In this document: positions 35,920-43,719 of the stretch, piece by piece
Position numbering within the stretch: the first letter of the stretch is position 1
Layout of the letters: the number at the start of each line of letters is the position of its first letter
Assembly: GCA_945873145.1 (NCBI GenBank)
Contig: CAMCBZ010000001.1
Location: 1-64,000, forward strand
Source: an uncultured Prevotella sp.
GTDB taxonomy: Bacteria; Bacteroidota; Bacteroidia; Bacteroidales; Bacteroidaceae
Reading direction: 5' to 3'
DNA length: 64,000 nucleotides
Translations under genes and position numbers: made by a program
The notes under the pieces: model-generated
The model's database searches: none
Told to the model about the DNA's origin: nothing
Seen by the model: only the letters and a program-made list of their open reading frames with translations

Positions 35920-35985
35920 TGCCGTCATGGCTTTTTCAGTCCTCACTCATTTTTTTCTGTCTGCCGTCATGGCTTCTTCAGTCCG
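35920..35985. repeat. Duplicated 3' end of the VapE-like gene
   Basis: TTGCCGTCATGGCTTTTTCA near 35920 repeats the last bases of the VapE-like gene near 35962 with few changes, about 42 bp apart. One copy lies just outside the stop codon. Confidence 0.6.
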
Positions 35986-37202
35986 CCCAGTCCGGCGAGC
36001 AGAGCACGGGCGAGCGGGTTGTTGTCGAAGTTCTCCTCTTCTTTCTCCTCAGGCTCATTGTCGAAGCTCTCGTCGATCTTCCTTGGATCTTTCTCCACGA
36101 CCTTATAGGCAGAGCGTCCGTGAATGCGTGTACGTGTGAAGCCAGCGTCCTGCAAGGCGAAGCCCACGTCCTGGTTGACGTGCTCGCCCGGTGTCCAGTA
36201 GGGATATTCCTTCATCAGCCGGTCGATGATCGCGTCGATATATGTGGCTTTCACCTTCTTTCCCTTTGGTGGTGCGGCGTAGAGCATGGATACCATCTTC
36301 ACGAGGTTGTCGGCTTCCTGGAAGGGAGAGTTCTGTACAGCCATAGCCTCGCGCTCCTCGTCGGTCAGCGAGTAGTCCTCACCATTCTCCAGTTCCTCAG
36401 CGAGCTGAGCATAGAGCTGGTCATAGTCGATAGGCGTTTTGGTGTCAATGGCGTGGGTGATCTCCACACAGAAGAGATGCGCGGCACCGGCAGCATCTGT
36501 CATCGGATGGAGATTGCCTGTCGTGGCGATGAAGGCCGCATAGTTTTTTCGTGGTTCCCGCGTAGTGCCGTAAGGCCATCGCTGCACGGGCGTGCTGCGC
36601 GAGAAGAGATAGCGCACGGCGGGCAGCTGATCGGTATTCTCCTGATAAAACTCATCGAGCGCCACGAGCAGATGGGTGGTGACGAGCTCATGCACATCAG
36701 CCATCTGCCGCACACGCACCTGATCGGTGTAGTAGCGTCTGAGGCTTGGCGGTAGGATGATATTGCAGAATGTCGTCTTGCCATAGCCGAATTGTCCCAC
36801 GATGACGGGTACGATGACATCGTTTTGCGCTACGGTCAGCCCCATCCAACGGGCTACCATCTGCAACATCCACTTGTGGAAGCGATGCGGCCAGTCGGGA
36901 TTTGAGGTGATGATGCGCTGTGCCAGTTCACCTACATAGTCGTTTCCGTCCCACGGTTCAAGGCTTTCCATCCAGCTCTTGGCGGGATTCCACTGCTCGA
37001 TGATGGTCGAGTGGATGTATTGTTGCAGTTGCTCTTCAGTGAGCTCAACGCCCTGGCTGTTGGCCATCAACAGCAGTGTGTTCTGTGCTTCCACTGACAG
37101 CGGTCGGAATTCCGCCATGTCGGTAGGTGCATAGAGCGTTTCACCGGTCAGCACATTGCGTCTGAGCCGGCATTGACTTTCAAGGTAGGTGAGTGCATCC
37201 AT
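35967..37202 (-). CDS. VapE/DUF3874-like P-loop ATPase
   Basis: 411-residue protein related to virulence-associated protein E and Bacteroidales DUF3874 proteins, which are primase-helicase-type ATPases often on mobile elements. WNPAKSWMESLEPWDGNDYVGELAQ leads into the ATPase; Walker A is GQFGYGKTTFCNI near residue 138, Walker B-like LLVALDEFYQEN near 180, sensor-like AAFIATTGN near 225. The C-terminal part (YPYWTPGEHVNQDVGFALQ) is the DUF3874-type segment, then an acidic linker and a GGLKKP end. No primase, integrase or other mobile genes are adjacent, so it is an orphan here. Function unknown. Confidence 0.8.
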   Translation of the reverse strand: MDALTYLESQCRLRRNVLTGETLYAPTDMAEFRPLSVEAQNTLLLMANSQGVELTEEQLQQYIHSTIIEQWNPAKSWMESLEPWDGNDYVGELAQRIITSNPDWPHRFHKWMLQMVARWMGLTVAQNDVIVPVIVGQFGYGKTTFCNIILPPSLRRYYTDQVRVRQMADVHELVTTHLLVALDEFYQENTDQLPAVRYLFSRSTPVQRWPYGTTREPRKNYAAFIATTGNLHPMTDAAGAAHLFCVEITHAIDTKTPIDYDQLYAQLAEELENGEDYSLTDEEREAMAVQNSPFQEADNLVKMVSMLYAAPPKGKKVKATYIDAIIDRLMKEYPYWTPGEHVNQDVGFALQDAGFTRTRIHGRSAYKVVEKDPRKIDESFDNEPEEKEEENFDNNPLARALLAGLGGLKKP

Positions 37203-37224
37203 CGTCGTGATTCTATCTATAGTG

Positions 37225-37232
37225 CAAAGATA
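37225..37232 (-). promoter_or_regulatory. -7 element of the VapE-like gene
   Basis: Minus-strand TATCTTTG 22 bp before ATG 37202; no clear -33. Confidence 0.5.
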
Positions 37233-37335
37233 CCAATATATTTCGAGAAAACAAAATATTAGCTATCTATGTGGGACAGAGCGGGAGACGTTGCTGGATA
37301 TGAGAGCGCAAGATGGTTTGAAGAGCATAAAAAAG

Positions 37336-37562
37336 CAAATCCTCACCTCTCCCATTGGGAGGTGAGGATTTGTGCTAACCTAAATAACAATCTTAATTTT
37401 ACCTTTAAGTGACTTAATAACCTAATGAAAACCTAAAAAAAATAATCTTAAACCTAAAAACTAAAAACCTATATGAAACAATCTACTAACCTTAAACCTA
37501 TTGAACAAAAAGTGTTCAGTCTACTCAGATTATCGTTCTCACGAACTTGTTTCCTTTCGACG
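37336..37562 (-). ncRNA. Candidate small RNA with own promoter and terminator
   Basis: The 634-bp gap 37203-37836 contains on the minus strand a complete promoter, then about 225 nt without a usable ORF on that strand, ending in a perfect terminator. The 5' part can form two small hairpins (GTTCGTGAGAAC, and TGAAC/GTTCA around ACTTTTT). The middle is A/T-rich with five to six TAGGTTT or TTAGGTTA motifs; UUUUUAGGUUUA (complement of 37449-37460) is exactly complementary to the susC leader at 43697-43708. A 33-codon plus-strand ORF (37475-37576) is possible but unsupported. Confidence 0.6.
37337..37375 (-). terminator. Terminator of the candidate small RNA
   Basis: CAAATCCTCACCTC and its complement with a short centre (perfect stem of at least 16 bp), followed on the minus strand by a T-run. 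Confidence 0.85.
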
Positions 37563-37565
37563 ATG

Positions 37566-37596
37566 CAAAGGTAGAAAGTTTTTTATGTACGAACAA
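37566..37596 (-). promoter_or_regulatory. Promoter of the candidate small RNA
   Basis: Minus-strand TTG (37594-37596), 20-bp spacer, TACCTTTG (37566-37573). It drives no ORF. Confidence 0.75.
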
Positions 37597-37693
37597 CACT
37601 TTATGATGATTTTATGGGCAAAGTGTTCTTTTCTTGACCTATATCAAACGTTTGTGTGCGCACACACGGAAATATTATAAGAGAAATATGCGT

Positions 37694-37743
37694 AAACGCA
37701 AAAAGAGGCGACGTATCTTTGCGATACGTTGCCTCTTTTGCGT
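37694..37743. terminator. Terminator of the GH57 / glycogen operon
   Basis: Long interrupted inverted repeat: AACGCAAAA, AGAGGC and ACGTATC pair with GATACGT, GCCTCT and TTTGCGTT. About 95 bp after the GH57 stop codon on the minus strand. Confidence 0.75.
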
Positions 37744-37836
37744 TCATCTCCTTGTGCCCGAACCGGTGTTTGATAACGTGATCATGCCGTTTCCACACAT
37801 TGGGGGATGAATTGAGATCTTATGATAGAGCAGATG

Positions 37837-39285
37837 CTATTTCTTTTCTTCCTTAGCAGGAGCTTTGGCTTCTGCTGTGTTTTCCGTCTCTTTTTTAGCG
37901 GTTTCCTTCTTGCTTGCGGTCTTGCGGGGAGCGCGTGCCGGTTTAGCCTTTGGCTTTTCCTCTTTCTCACGCAGTTTCTCGTTGGCAGCCTCAAGTTTCT
38001 CGAGTTTAGCCTGTAGTCTTGCGATCTCCTTGTCTTTCATCTCGATCTCGTCGCCTTCGTTCTTGATGGTAGTGAGCAGCGAGTTGAGCTGATCGTTGTC
38101 GATCTCAGGCGGATAGAGGCTGTTGACGCGGTTGATGAAGTCGCCGAGGATGTTCATGTAGTTGGTGAAAGCATCGAAGGGACTGGAATAGATACCGCGG
38201 TCGAGTCCCACGCTGCTGGGCTTTGTGGTCATGAAGCGGAAGTTGTTGCTGGCCTGCAGATAGTCCCAGTCTTGGTTGATACGCGGGTCGTTGGCGATGC
38301 GAACACGCTCCGCCACGCTATAGAGCTTGTCGAAAGCCTCGCGCTGCATGGGGTTGCCGAGCCAAGAGCTGACGTCTCGCTCCTCGTCGACCCACGACAG
38401 TGTGTCGGGCACTTCGAGGTTTCCTACGCTGTTGAGCGTATTGCAGATCTCGGAAGGTGTGGAGAAGGAGATGCCGGCACCTTTGGCGAATTTCGGCAGG
38501 GCAGCCATGAAGTCGAGGATGTTTGACGACAGCGGCTGTGCGATGCCGAGGGCAGAGAGCTCCATGAAGATGTTGAAGACTTGCTCCTCCTGCGGTGCTT
38601 TGGCGATGCGGTCGATATACTGATCGGCGAAGAGCGGGTAGCCTTCCCAGTCTTTGTTGTTGAATCTGAGACTGATGTCGTCGCTCATGACAACGTCGCG
38701 GAGCAGCAGCTTCAGCTCAGGAGCCATCGAACAGTTGTAGACATAGTGGGGTGATTTCCATCCGAGCACGTGTTTGGCGCCTTCGGTGAGCATACCCTTG
38801 AAGCCGAGCTGAGCGGCCTGCAGTCCGATGTCGTCGCTGTAGATGAGCGAAGAGTTGCGGAGCACGGTAGGCTTGCGACCGAAGTAGTCGACCATCTTTT
38901 TGCACTGCTTGCGCACATCGGCAGCGAAGCACTCACTGTCCTTGAGCGAAGACAGACCGTGGGAATAAGGCTCGGCGAGAAACTCCACGCATCCCGTCTT
39001 GTTGAGTTCTTGCAGTTTGTCGAGTACCTGCGGTGCGTGCACTTCGAGCTGTTCCATGCCGACGCCAGAGATAGAGAACGCGCATTTGAAGTATCCGTTG
39101 CTGTCCTCAATCATCTTTTGCAGCGTGTTGAGGGCAGGCATATAGGAGCATTCGGCGATGTGGTTGATGGAGCGCTCGTTCTCGTAGTCGTCGTAATAGT
39201 AATGATCGGTACCGATGTCGAAGAAGCGGTAGCGCTTCAAGTGTACGATCTGGTGTATTTCGAAATATAAACAAATGGTTTTCAT
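37837..39285 (-). CDS. GH57 family alpha-glucan hydrolase
   Basis: Glycoside hydrolase family 57 enzyme acting on alpha-glucans (alpha-amylase or 4-alpha-glucanotransferase type), cytoplasmic. 482 residues: KTICLYFEIHQIVHLKRYRF at the N-terminus, the nucleophile region CVEFLAEPYSHGLSS (Glu near residue 111) and DDIGLQAAQLGFKGMLTEG. After about residue 415 come a coiled-coil stretch and a Lys/Ala/Glu-rich tail (KKETAKKETENTAEAKAPAK), a low-complexity extension. Start at 39285 chosen because the catalytic barrel begins there; upstream sequence is heptamer repeat. Third gene of the glycogen cluster after GH133 and GT4. Confidence 0.88.
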   Translation of the reverse strand: MKTICLYFEIHQIVHLKRYRFFDIGTDHYYYDDYENERSINHIAECSYMPALNTLQKMIEDSNGYFKCAFSISGVGMEQLEVHAPQVLDKLQELNKTGCVEFLAEPYSHGLSSLKDSECFAADVRKQCKKMVDYFGRKPTVLRNSSLIYSDDIGLQAAQLGFKGMLTEGAKHVLGWKSPHYVYNCSMAPELKLLLRDVVMSDDISLRFNNKDWEGYPLFADQYIDRIAKAPQEEQVFNIFMELSALGIAQPLSSNILDFMAALPKFAKGAGISFSTPSEICNTLNSVGNLEVPDTLSWVDEERDVSSWLGNPMQREAFDKLYSVAERVRIANDPRINQDWDYLQASNNFRFMTTKPSSVGLDRGIYSSPFDAFTNYMNILGDFINRVNSLYPPEIDNDQLNSLLTTIKNEGDEIEMKDKEIARLQAKLEKLEAANEKLREKEEKPKAKPARAPRKTASKKETAKKETENTAEAKAPAKEEKK

Positions 39286-39341
39286 AATGTTGAATGTTGA
39301 ATGGTAAGTGATGAATGATGAGTGTTGAATGATGAATTGAG
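39286..39341. repeat. Eight AATGTTG/AATGATG-type heptamers upstream of GH57
   Basis: Read on the plus strand: AATGTTG, AATGTTG, AATGGTA, AGTGATG, AATGATG, AGTGTTG, AATGATG, AATTGAG, directly before the ATG. On the sense strand of the gene the units read CATCATT/CAACATT, the same 7-bp rhythm as the array at 24076-24201. Confidence 0.75.
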
Positions 39342-39420
39342 AAGGGAGAAGGAGTGCGAGGGGAGGAGAAGGAAGGGGGACGGTGCACAGCACCGTCTTA
39401 CAGAACCAAGCGCACCTCTA

Positions 39421-39483
39421 AAGTGTTGCAGCCCTCCCTTTAAGTGTTGCAGCGCACCTTTTAAGTGTTGCAACCCTCCCTTG
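39421..39483. repeat. Three tandem 21-bp repeats (AAGTGTTGCA units)
   Basis: Units at 39421-39441, 39442-39462 and 39463-39483 each start AAGTGTTGCA and end in a CCCTCCCTT- or GCACCTTTT-like half. A partial unit precedes them. No spacers, so not CRISPR. Confidence 0.8.
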
Positions 39484-39496
39484 TTCTTTCTCTTGA

Positions 39497-39543
39497 AGCA
39501 TTTTACTCCCCTCCCCTTCGGGGAGGGGCAAGGGGGTGAGGCT
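39497..39543. repeat. CCTCACCCCC-type palindromic repeat block 4
   Basis: Single unit: CCCCTCCCCTTCGGGGAGGG palindrome followed by CAAGGGGGTGAGGCT, preceded by CTTGAAGCATTTTACTCCC, which block 2 also carries. Confidence 0.85.
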
Positions 39544-39547
39544 GTTA

Positions 39548-40813
39548 TTACCACTTGAGCGTTCTGATGTATAGCTCTCTGATCCATCGTCCTACTTTCT
39601 CCCAAGTGATCTGGTCCACCTCACGTTTTCCTTCCTCTTGCAGATAGTGGAAGAGGCTTGGGTTGTGGCAGATGCTGTAGATGGAGTCAGCTAAGGCGTG
39701 GATGTCCCAGTAGTCGACCTTGATGCAGTTGTGCAGGATTTCGGCGCATCCACTCTGCTTGGAGATGATTGTCGGCGTGCCACACTGCATGGCTTCGAGT
39801 GGCGAGATGCCAAAGGGCTCGCTGACCGATGGCATGACATAGACGTCGGAGTCTTTCAGGCATTCATAGACCTGCTTGCCGCGCATGAAGCCCGGGAAGT
39901 GGAAGCGGTCGGCGATGCCCCGCTCAGCAGCCAGGTAGATCATCTGGTCCATCATGTCGCCGGAGCCTGCCATACAGAAGCGGACGTGGCGTGTGCGGTG
40001 GAGCACCATGTTGGCTGCTTCGACGAAATATTCCGGTCCTTTCTGCATGGTGATACGTCCGAGGAAGGTGACGATCTTGTCGCGGTTGGTGTGGTCGGGA
40101 CGCGGAATCATCTCGTTCTCGGGAGAAAGCGGGTAGACGGCATTGTGCACGGTGAATACTTTACGTGGATCCTGATGGTATTGGTTGATGACCGTGTTGC
40201 GAGTCAGTTCACTGACGCACATGATGCAGTCGGCATGATCCATACCGTCTTTCTCGATGCCGTAGACAGTGGGATTGACATGTCCGCGTGAGCGGTCATA
40301 GTCAGTAGCGTGTACGTGGATGCACAGCGGTTTGCCGCTGACCTGCTTGGCAAAGATGCCGGCGGGATAGGTCAGCCAGTCGTGGGCGTGGATGATGTCG
40401 AACTCTTCCGAGCGCGCCACCACGCCGGCGATGATCGAGTAGTTGTTGATCTCGTCGTGGAGATTGGCGGGATAGCCACCCGCAAAGTCCATGCATCCCA
40501 GGTCGTTGACGTTCATATAGTTGAAGTCAGCGTAGATATGATCACGGAAGTGGTAGTATTCCTCGGGGCTCATCAGATTGCCGATGCGCTGCTTGACGTA
40601 GTCGTAGTTGACATCGCGCCAGGCGATAGGCACGCAGTTCATGGCCACGATATGCGCGAAGGTGTGATCCTCGTCGCCCCAGGGCTTAGGCAGGCAGAGC
40701 GTGATGTCGACATCGCCCTGTGCGTGCAGTCCTTCCGAGATACCGAAGTTGGCAGTTGCCAGACCGCCGTAGACATGAGGAGGATACTCCCATCCAAACA
40801 TTAAGACTTTCAT
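39548..40813 (-). CDS. Glycogen synthase-type glycosyltransferase (GT4)
   Basis: Retaining GT-B glycosyltransferase of 421 residues that adds glucose to a growing alpha-glucan; family placement GT4 rather than classical GlgA (GT5) is inferred from length. MFGWEYPPHVYGGLATANFG at the N-terminus is the acceptor/glycogen-binding loop, IIHAHDWLTYPAG the next motif, and the donor site has SEPFGISPLEAMQCG (E-x7-E, near residue 331). It starts 19 bp after the debranching enzyme gene; GH57 follows, the Bacteroidetes glycogen set. Confidence 0.92.
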   Translation of the reverse strand: MKVLMFGWEYPPHVYGGLATANFGISEGLHAQGDVDITLCLPKPWGDEDHTFAHIVAMNCVPIAWRDVNYDYVKQRIGNLMSPEEYYHFRDHIYADFNYMNVNDLGCMDFAGGYPANLHDEINNYSIIAGVVARSEEFDIIHAHDWLTYPAGIFAKQVSGKPLCIHVHATDYDRSRGHVNPTVYGIEKDGMDHADCIMCVSELTRNTVINQYHQDPRKVFTVHNAVYPLSPENEMIPRPDHTNRDKIVTFLGRITMQKGPEYFVEAANMVLHRTRHVRFCMAGSGDMMDQMIYLAAERGIADRFHFPGFMRGKQVYECLKDSDVYVMPSVSEPFGISPLEAMQCGTPTIISKQSGCAEILHNCIKVDYWDIHALADSIYSICHNPSLFHYLQEEGKREVDQITWEKVGRWIRELYIRTLKW

Positions 40814-40831
40814 ATTGGTTCCTCCTATTTA

Positions 40832-42775
40832 TTAGTATTTGTATTTTTCCAGTTGTTCCAGTGCTCTGAGTATCTCGGCGACGTTGGCGGCGAACGAGAT
40901 GGCGCCTCTTCCGTGGAAGGGCGGGTTGCCGTCGAAGAGCTCAGGAAGCGTACCGATGCAGTGATAGAACATCTCGTCTTCGTATCCGACCATCTGTCGC
41001 TCGATGAAGCTCAGGCGCGTGCGCTTATAGAGTTTCAGGCAGGCCTCGACATAGAAACCGAAGAGCCACGGCCATGCCGTACCCTGATGGTAGGCGTAGT
41101 CGCGCTGTGCCTGAGGTCCGACATACATCGGGTTGTATCCGCCGCTCTTTGGCGAGAGAGAGCGTAGCCCTTTCGGTGTGAGCAGTTCCTTGGTGCAGAT
41201 GTCGATGACGTTCTTTTTCTGTTCCTGCGAGAGCGGTGAGTAGTCAAAGGCTGCGGGGAAGATCATGTTGGGTCTGACGCTCCAGTCCTGGCTCTCACCG
41301 TCGACATAGTCGAAGAGATATCCGAATTTGTTGACGAAGGTAGCAAGGAAAGCGTCTTTGGCCTTGTCGGCTTTTTGGTTCAGGCTGGCGGCGAGGTCGT
41401 CTTTATGAGCCTCTTGTGCGAGTTTGGCACCGAAGCAGAGAGCGTTGTACCACAGTGCGTTGAACTCCACGATAAATCCAGTGCGCGGCACCACGGGGCG
41501 CCCGTTGGCGGTAGAGTTCATCCAGGTGACAGCACGCTCAGAGCCGTCGGTTTTCACGAGACCGTTGTCGGCAACGAGCAGGTTAGGATGTTTGCCATCG
41601 GAGATATAGGAGAGGATGTCCCAGACCAGCTGTCCGTATTTCTTAGCGCAACGCTCCTCGCCTTCCTCCTTAGCGTATTGCTGGATGCACCAGATGGCCC
41701 ACAGGGGCACGTCGGGCTGGCTGAGCTCATAGAGTTTGACGGTGAGCGGCTTCTCCTCCATGAATTCGCGGAGTCCTTTCTCTGCCGTCTTCATTGCAGC
41801 CTCGAAGAATTCTGTTTCCTCGATGCTCAGCGTCAGACCGGGCAAAGCGATGAAGGTGTCGCGGGCACGCGCCTTGAACCAGGGGTATCCGGCGAGGATA
41901 TATTTCTCACCATTCTTGTCTTCGACGTGGAACTGATGGGCGGCGTTGACCAGGCAGTGGAAGAAATTGTCGCGTGGCGCGCGCTCGTCGGCTTCTTCCT
42001 GGAAGAGCGGTTTCAGTGTGCGCACCTTATTCTCTGTGGTGGATGCGGCAAAGACGATGCTCTCGCCCTTGCGGATGGGCACCTCGAAATAGCCGGGCAC
42101 ATAGAGATCCTCGTTGCTGGCGTATCCACGCTCTTGCTCTTTGGGATACTCGATGCCGCGGTACCAGTCGGGCTGGAAGACGAACTTCACCTTGCGCGAG
42201 AACTGCATGTAGAGGTCGGGATAGCCCGGGTACATGCAGGTTCTGATGCCGTTTTCCACCTCTGTATAGTCTCTGTTGGCCACACTGTTCTCATGTGTGA
42301 ACTGCCTGACGCTTCGGAAGGCGAGGAAGGGACGGAATTGCAGGGTTGTAGGCGAGTGAGCGTCGTCGAGGGTGTAGCGGATGAGGAGTCGGTTTTCATA
42401 ATGCTGAAAGACGACTTCTTTCCTGAGGATCACGCCACCAACGCGGTAGGTGGTGGTGGGCACCTTGTCGCAATCAAACGATTGGATATACTTGTGGCCC
42501 ATGGGGCTGTAGTTGTTGCCTTGATACTTGTGCAGACCGAGGTTGAAAGCGGCCCCATGCTGGATGACGCTACAGTCGAGAGAAGAGAGCAACACGTGGT
42601 TTTCGTCGTCGAGTTCCGGCACGGGAACCACAAACAGGCCGTGGTACTTACGTGTGTTGCAGTCTACTATCGTCGAGCATGAGTAAGCTCCCGAGCGGTT
42701 GGTTCGCAGGATCTCCTTGGGCAGGCTATCCTGTAAATTGGTCATCAGGGCTTTTTCAAATTTTAGATAGCTCAT
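40832..42775 (-). CDS. Amylo-alpha-1,6-glucosidase, glycogen debranching enzyme (GH133)
   Basis: Hydrolyses alpha-1,6 branch points of glycogen. 647 residues from MSYLKFEK at 42775; ATG 42784 would add three residues. The N-terminal domain (LRTNRSGAYSCSTIVDCNTRKYHGLFVVPVPE) is the binding domain of the bacterial debranching family. The C-terminal (alpha/alpha)6 barrel has AGYPWFKARARDTFIALPGL near residue 300, WMNSTANGRPVVPRTGFIVEFNALWYNAL near 420 and GPQAQRDYAYHQGTAWPWLFGFY. First gene of the glycogen operon, about 80 bp after a good promoter. Confidence 0.94.
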   Translation of the reverse strand: MSYLKFEKALMTNLQDSLPKEILRTNRSGAYSCSTIVDCNTRKYHGLFVVPVPELDDENHVLLSSLDCSVIQHGAAFNLGLHKYQGNNYSPMGHKYIQSFDCDKVPTTTYRVGGVILRKEVVFQHYENRLLIRYTLDDAHSPTTLQFRPFLAFRSVRQFTHENSVANRDYTEVENGIRTCMYPGYPDLYMQFSRKVKFVFQPDWYRGIEYPKEQERGYASNEDLYVPGYFEVPIRKGESIVFAASTTENKVRTLKPLFQEEADERAPRDNFFHCLVNAAHQFHVEDKNGEKYILAGYPWFKARARDTFIALPGLTLSIEETEFFEAAMKTAEKGLREFMEEKPLTVKLYELSQPDVPLWAIWCIQQYAKEEGEERCAKKYGQLVWDILSYISDGKHPNLLVADNGLVKTDGSERAVTWMNSTANGRPVVPRTGFIVEFNALWYNALCFGAKLAQEAHKDDLAASLNQKADKAKDAFLATFVNKFGYLFDYVDGESQDWSVRPNMIFPAAFDYSPLSQEQKKNVIDICTKELLTPKGLRSLSPKSGGYNPMYVGPQAQRDYAYHQGTAWPWLFGFYVEACLKLYKRTRLSFIERQMVGYEDEMFYHCIGTLPELFDGNPPFHGRGAISFAANVAEILRALEQLEKYKY

Positions 42776-42855
42776 AGTTCGCAATTAAGGTTGTATAATA
42801 TTATTGATGATTGTTCAAATGGTTAACTCCGAGTGCGGGCTCTTCGTTGGCACCC

Positions 42856-42886
42856 CAAAATTAGTAAATTATTGGCAATAAAGCAA
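42856..42886 (-). promoter_or_regulatory. Promoter of the glycogen operon
   Basis: Minus-strand TAATTTTG (42856-42863) and TTG (42884-42886) with a 20-bp spacer. Confidence 0.75.
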
Positions 42887-42935
42887 ATATTGTAATCATT
42901 ATTTTGGTAAGATGACGAAAAAATGTAATATTGTA

Positions 42936-43004
42936 GGTCGTCTTTAACGAAGAAGCTGGTCAGAGTCCCGCATTTTCTTCGTTAAACATAGATTTTTGAC
43001 GACC
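42936..43004. other. Inverted repeat in the glycogen/susC divergent region
   Basis: Outer arms GGTCGTC/GACGACC and inner perfect 12-bp arms TTTAACGAAGAA (42943-42954) and complement (42975-42986). Possible operator pair or hairpin in the 935-bp gap. Confidence 0.6.
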
Positions 43005-43116
43005 AAGCGCAAAGCGGTGTTTAACGGCTAAATTACTTGACAAAGTACCATCATCCTGAGCTTTCAATCTAGAACGCGAAATCGAGATGAAAATCACGAA
43101 AAAGAAGCGTGTCTCT

Positions 43117-43389
43117 ATCAGAAAGGCTTTCTGATACTGTCAGAAACCGTTTCTGATCTCCTCAGAAACGGTTTTTCACCGGGTCAGAAACGTTAGATGA
43201 CAACATCAGAAACGGTTTCTGATGGAAGGAAAAAGCCACTTATTAAGCATTAAAAACCTAATGTTTTTATAATCTATTGATAATCAGACGGATATAAAAT
43301 CGCTCATTTTTCGCAAAATTTCGGGCAGATGGGTGCTTGATCGAAAAGAATCGATTCTCAGAGGCCGTTTTTTGTCAGTTTAGCGGACA
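43117..43389 (-). repeat. Composite intergenic repeat element, copy B
   Basis: Inverted relative to copy A. The core (43389 down to 43277) is clearly similar to 7630-7742, sharing for example CTGACAAAAAACGG and GAGAATCGATTCTTTTCGA. It is followed by a hairpin array (43223 down to 43117) of about five units of the type ATCAGAAACGGTTTCTGAT (43205-43223, 43139-43157, 43117-43135 and two partial). Confidence 0.85.
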
Positions 43390-43529
43390 TTAGGTTCTAT
43401 TGTTCCGCTCGGTTTTGTTTTGCTGATCTTTAATGGAGATGCTTGTGGTCTTTCTCATTTGCTCATACCGTTCTCTTTGTCTTCTCTCATGTTTATTCTT
43501 TCTTCACGACTATACAAGAGTGTATAAAA

Positions 43530-43543
43530 TGTAAACGTTTGCA
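43530..43543. promoter_or_regulatory. LacI-family type operator upstream of susC
   Basis: TGTAAACGTTTGCA, a near-perfect palindrome around AAACGTTT like sites of MalR/PurR/CcpA-type LacI-family regulators. It lies 55 bp upstream of the susC -7 element. No LacI-family gene is in the window. Confidence 0.6.
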
Positions 43544-43598
43544 TGGAAATTTATAAGGAAAAATGCATCTTTAGGAATAATAGTTCATCACAATCTCT

Positions 43599-43606
43599 TA
43601 TTTTTG
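43599..43606 (+). promoter_or_regulatory. -7 element of susC-susD
   Basis: TATTTTTG about 110 bp before ATG 43720, no good -33, fitting an activator-dependent promoter. The leader contains TAAACCTAA at 43633 and TAAACCTAAAAA at 43697. Confidence 0.6.
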
Positions 43607-43719
43607 CCACCGAAAACACATCAAGACGAGTATAAACCTAATATCCCTGCCAAAGGGGTGGAAGACGACGAAAAGAAGTTATTACTATATATTACATAAA
43701 CCTAAAAATTAACCATCAC

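Noticed and set aside
37336..37562. 6S RNA
   Set aside because: The sequence does not form the long duplex with central bubble expected of 6S RNA; only small hairpins and A/T-rich linkers are seen.
37714..37721. Plus-strand TATCTTTG as a promoter
   Set aside because: It sits in the loop of a strong terminator hairpin with no gene or -33 associated.
39421..39483. CRISPR array
   Set aside because: Three direct repeats without spacers and no cas genes anywhere in the window.
41375..42682. Long plus-strand open frame (435 codons)
   Set aside because: Antisense to the debranching enzyme gene; composition artefact.
43250..43260. Additional AAACCTAA leader copy
   Set aside because: It lies upstream of the susC -7 element and would not be in the transcript.
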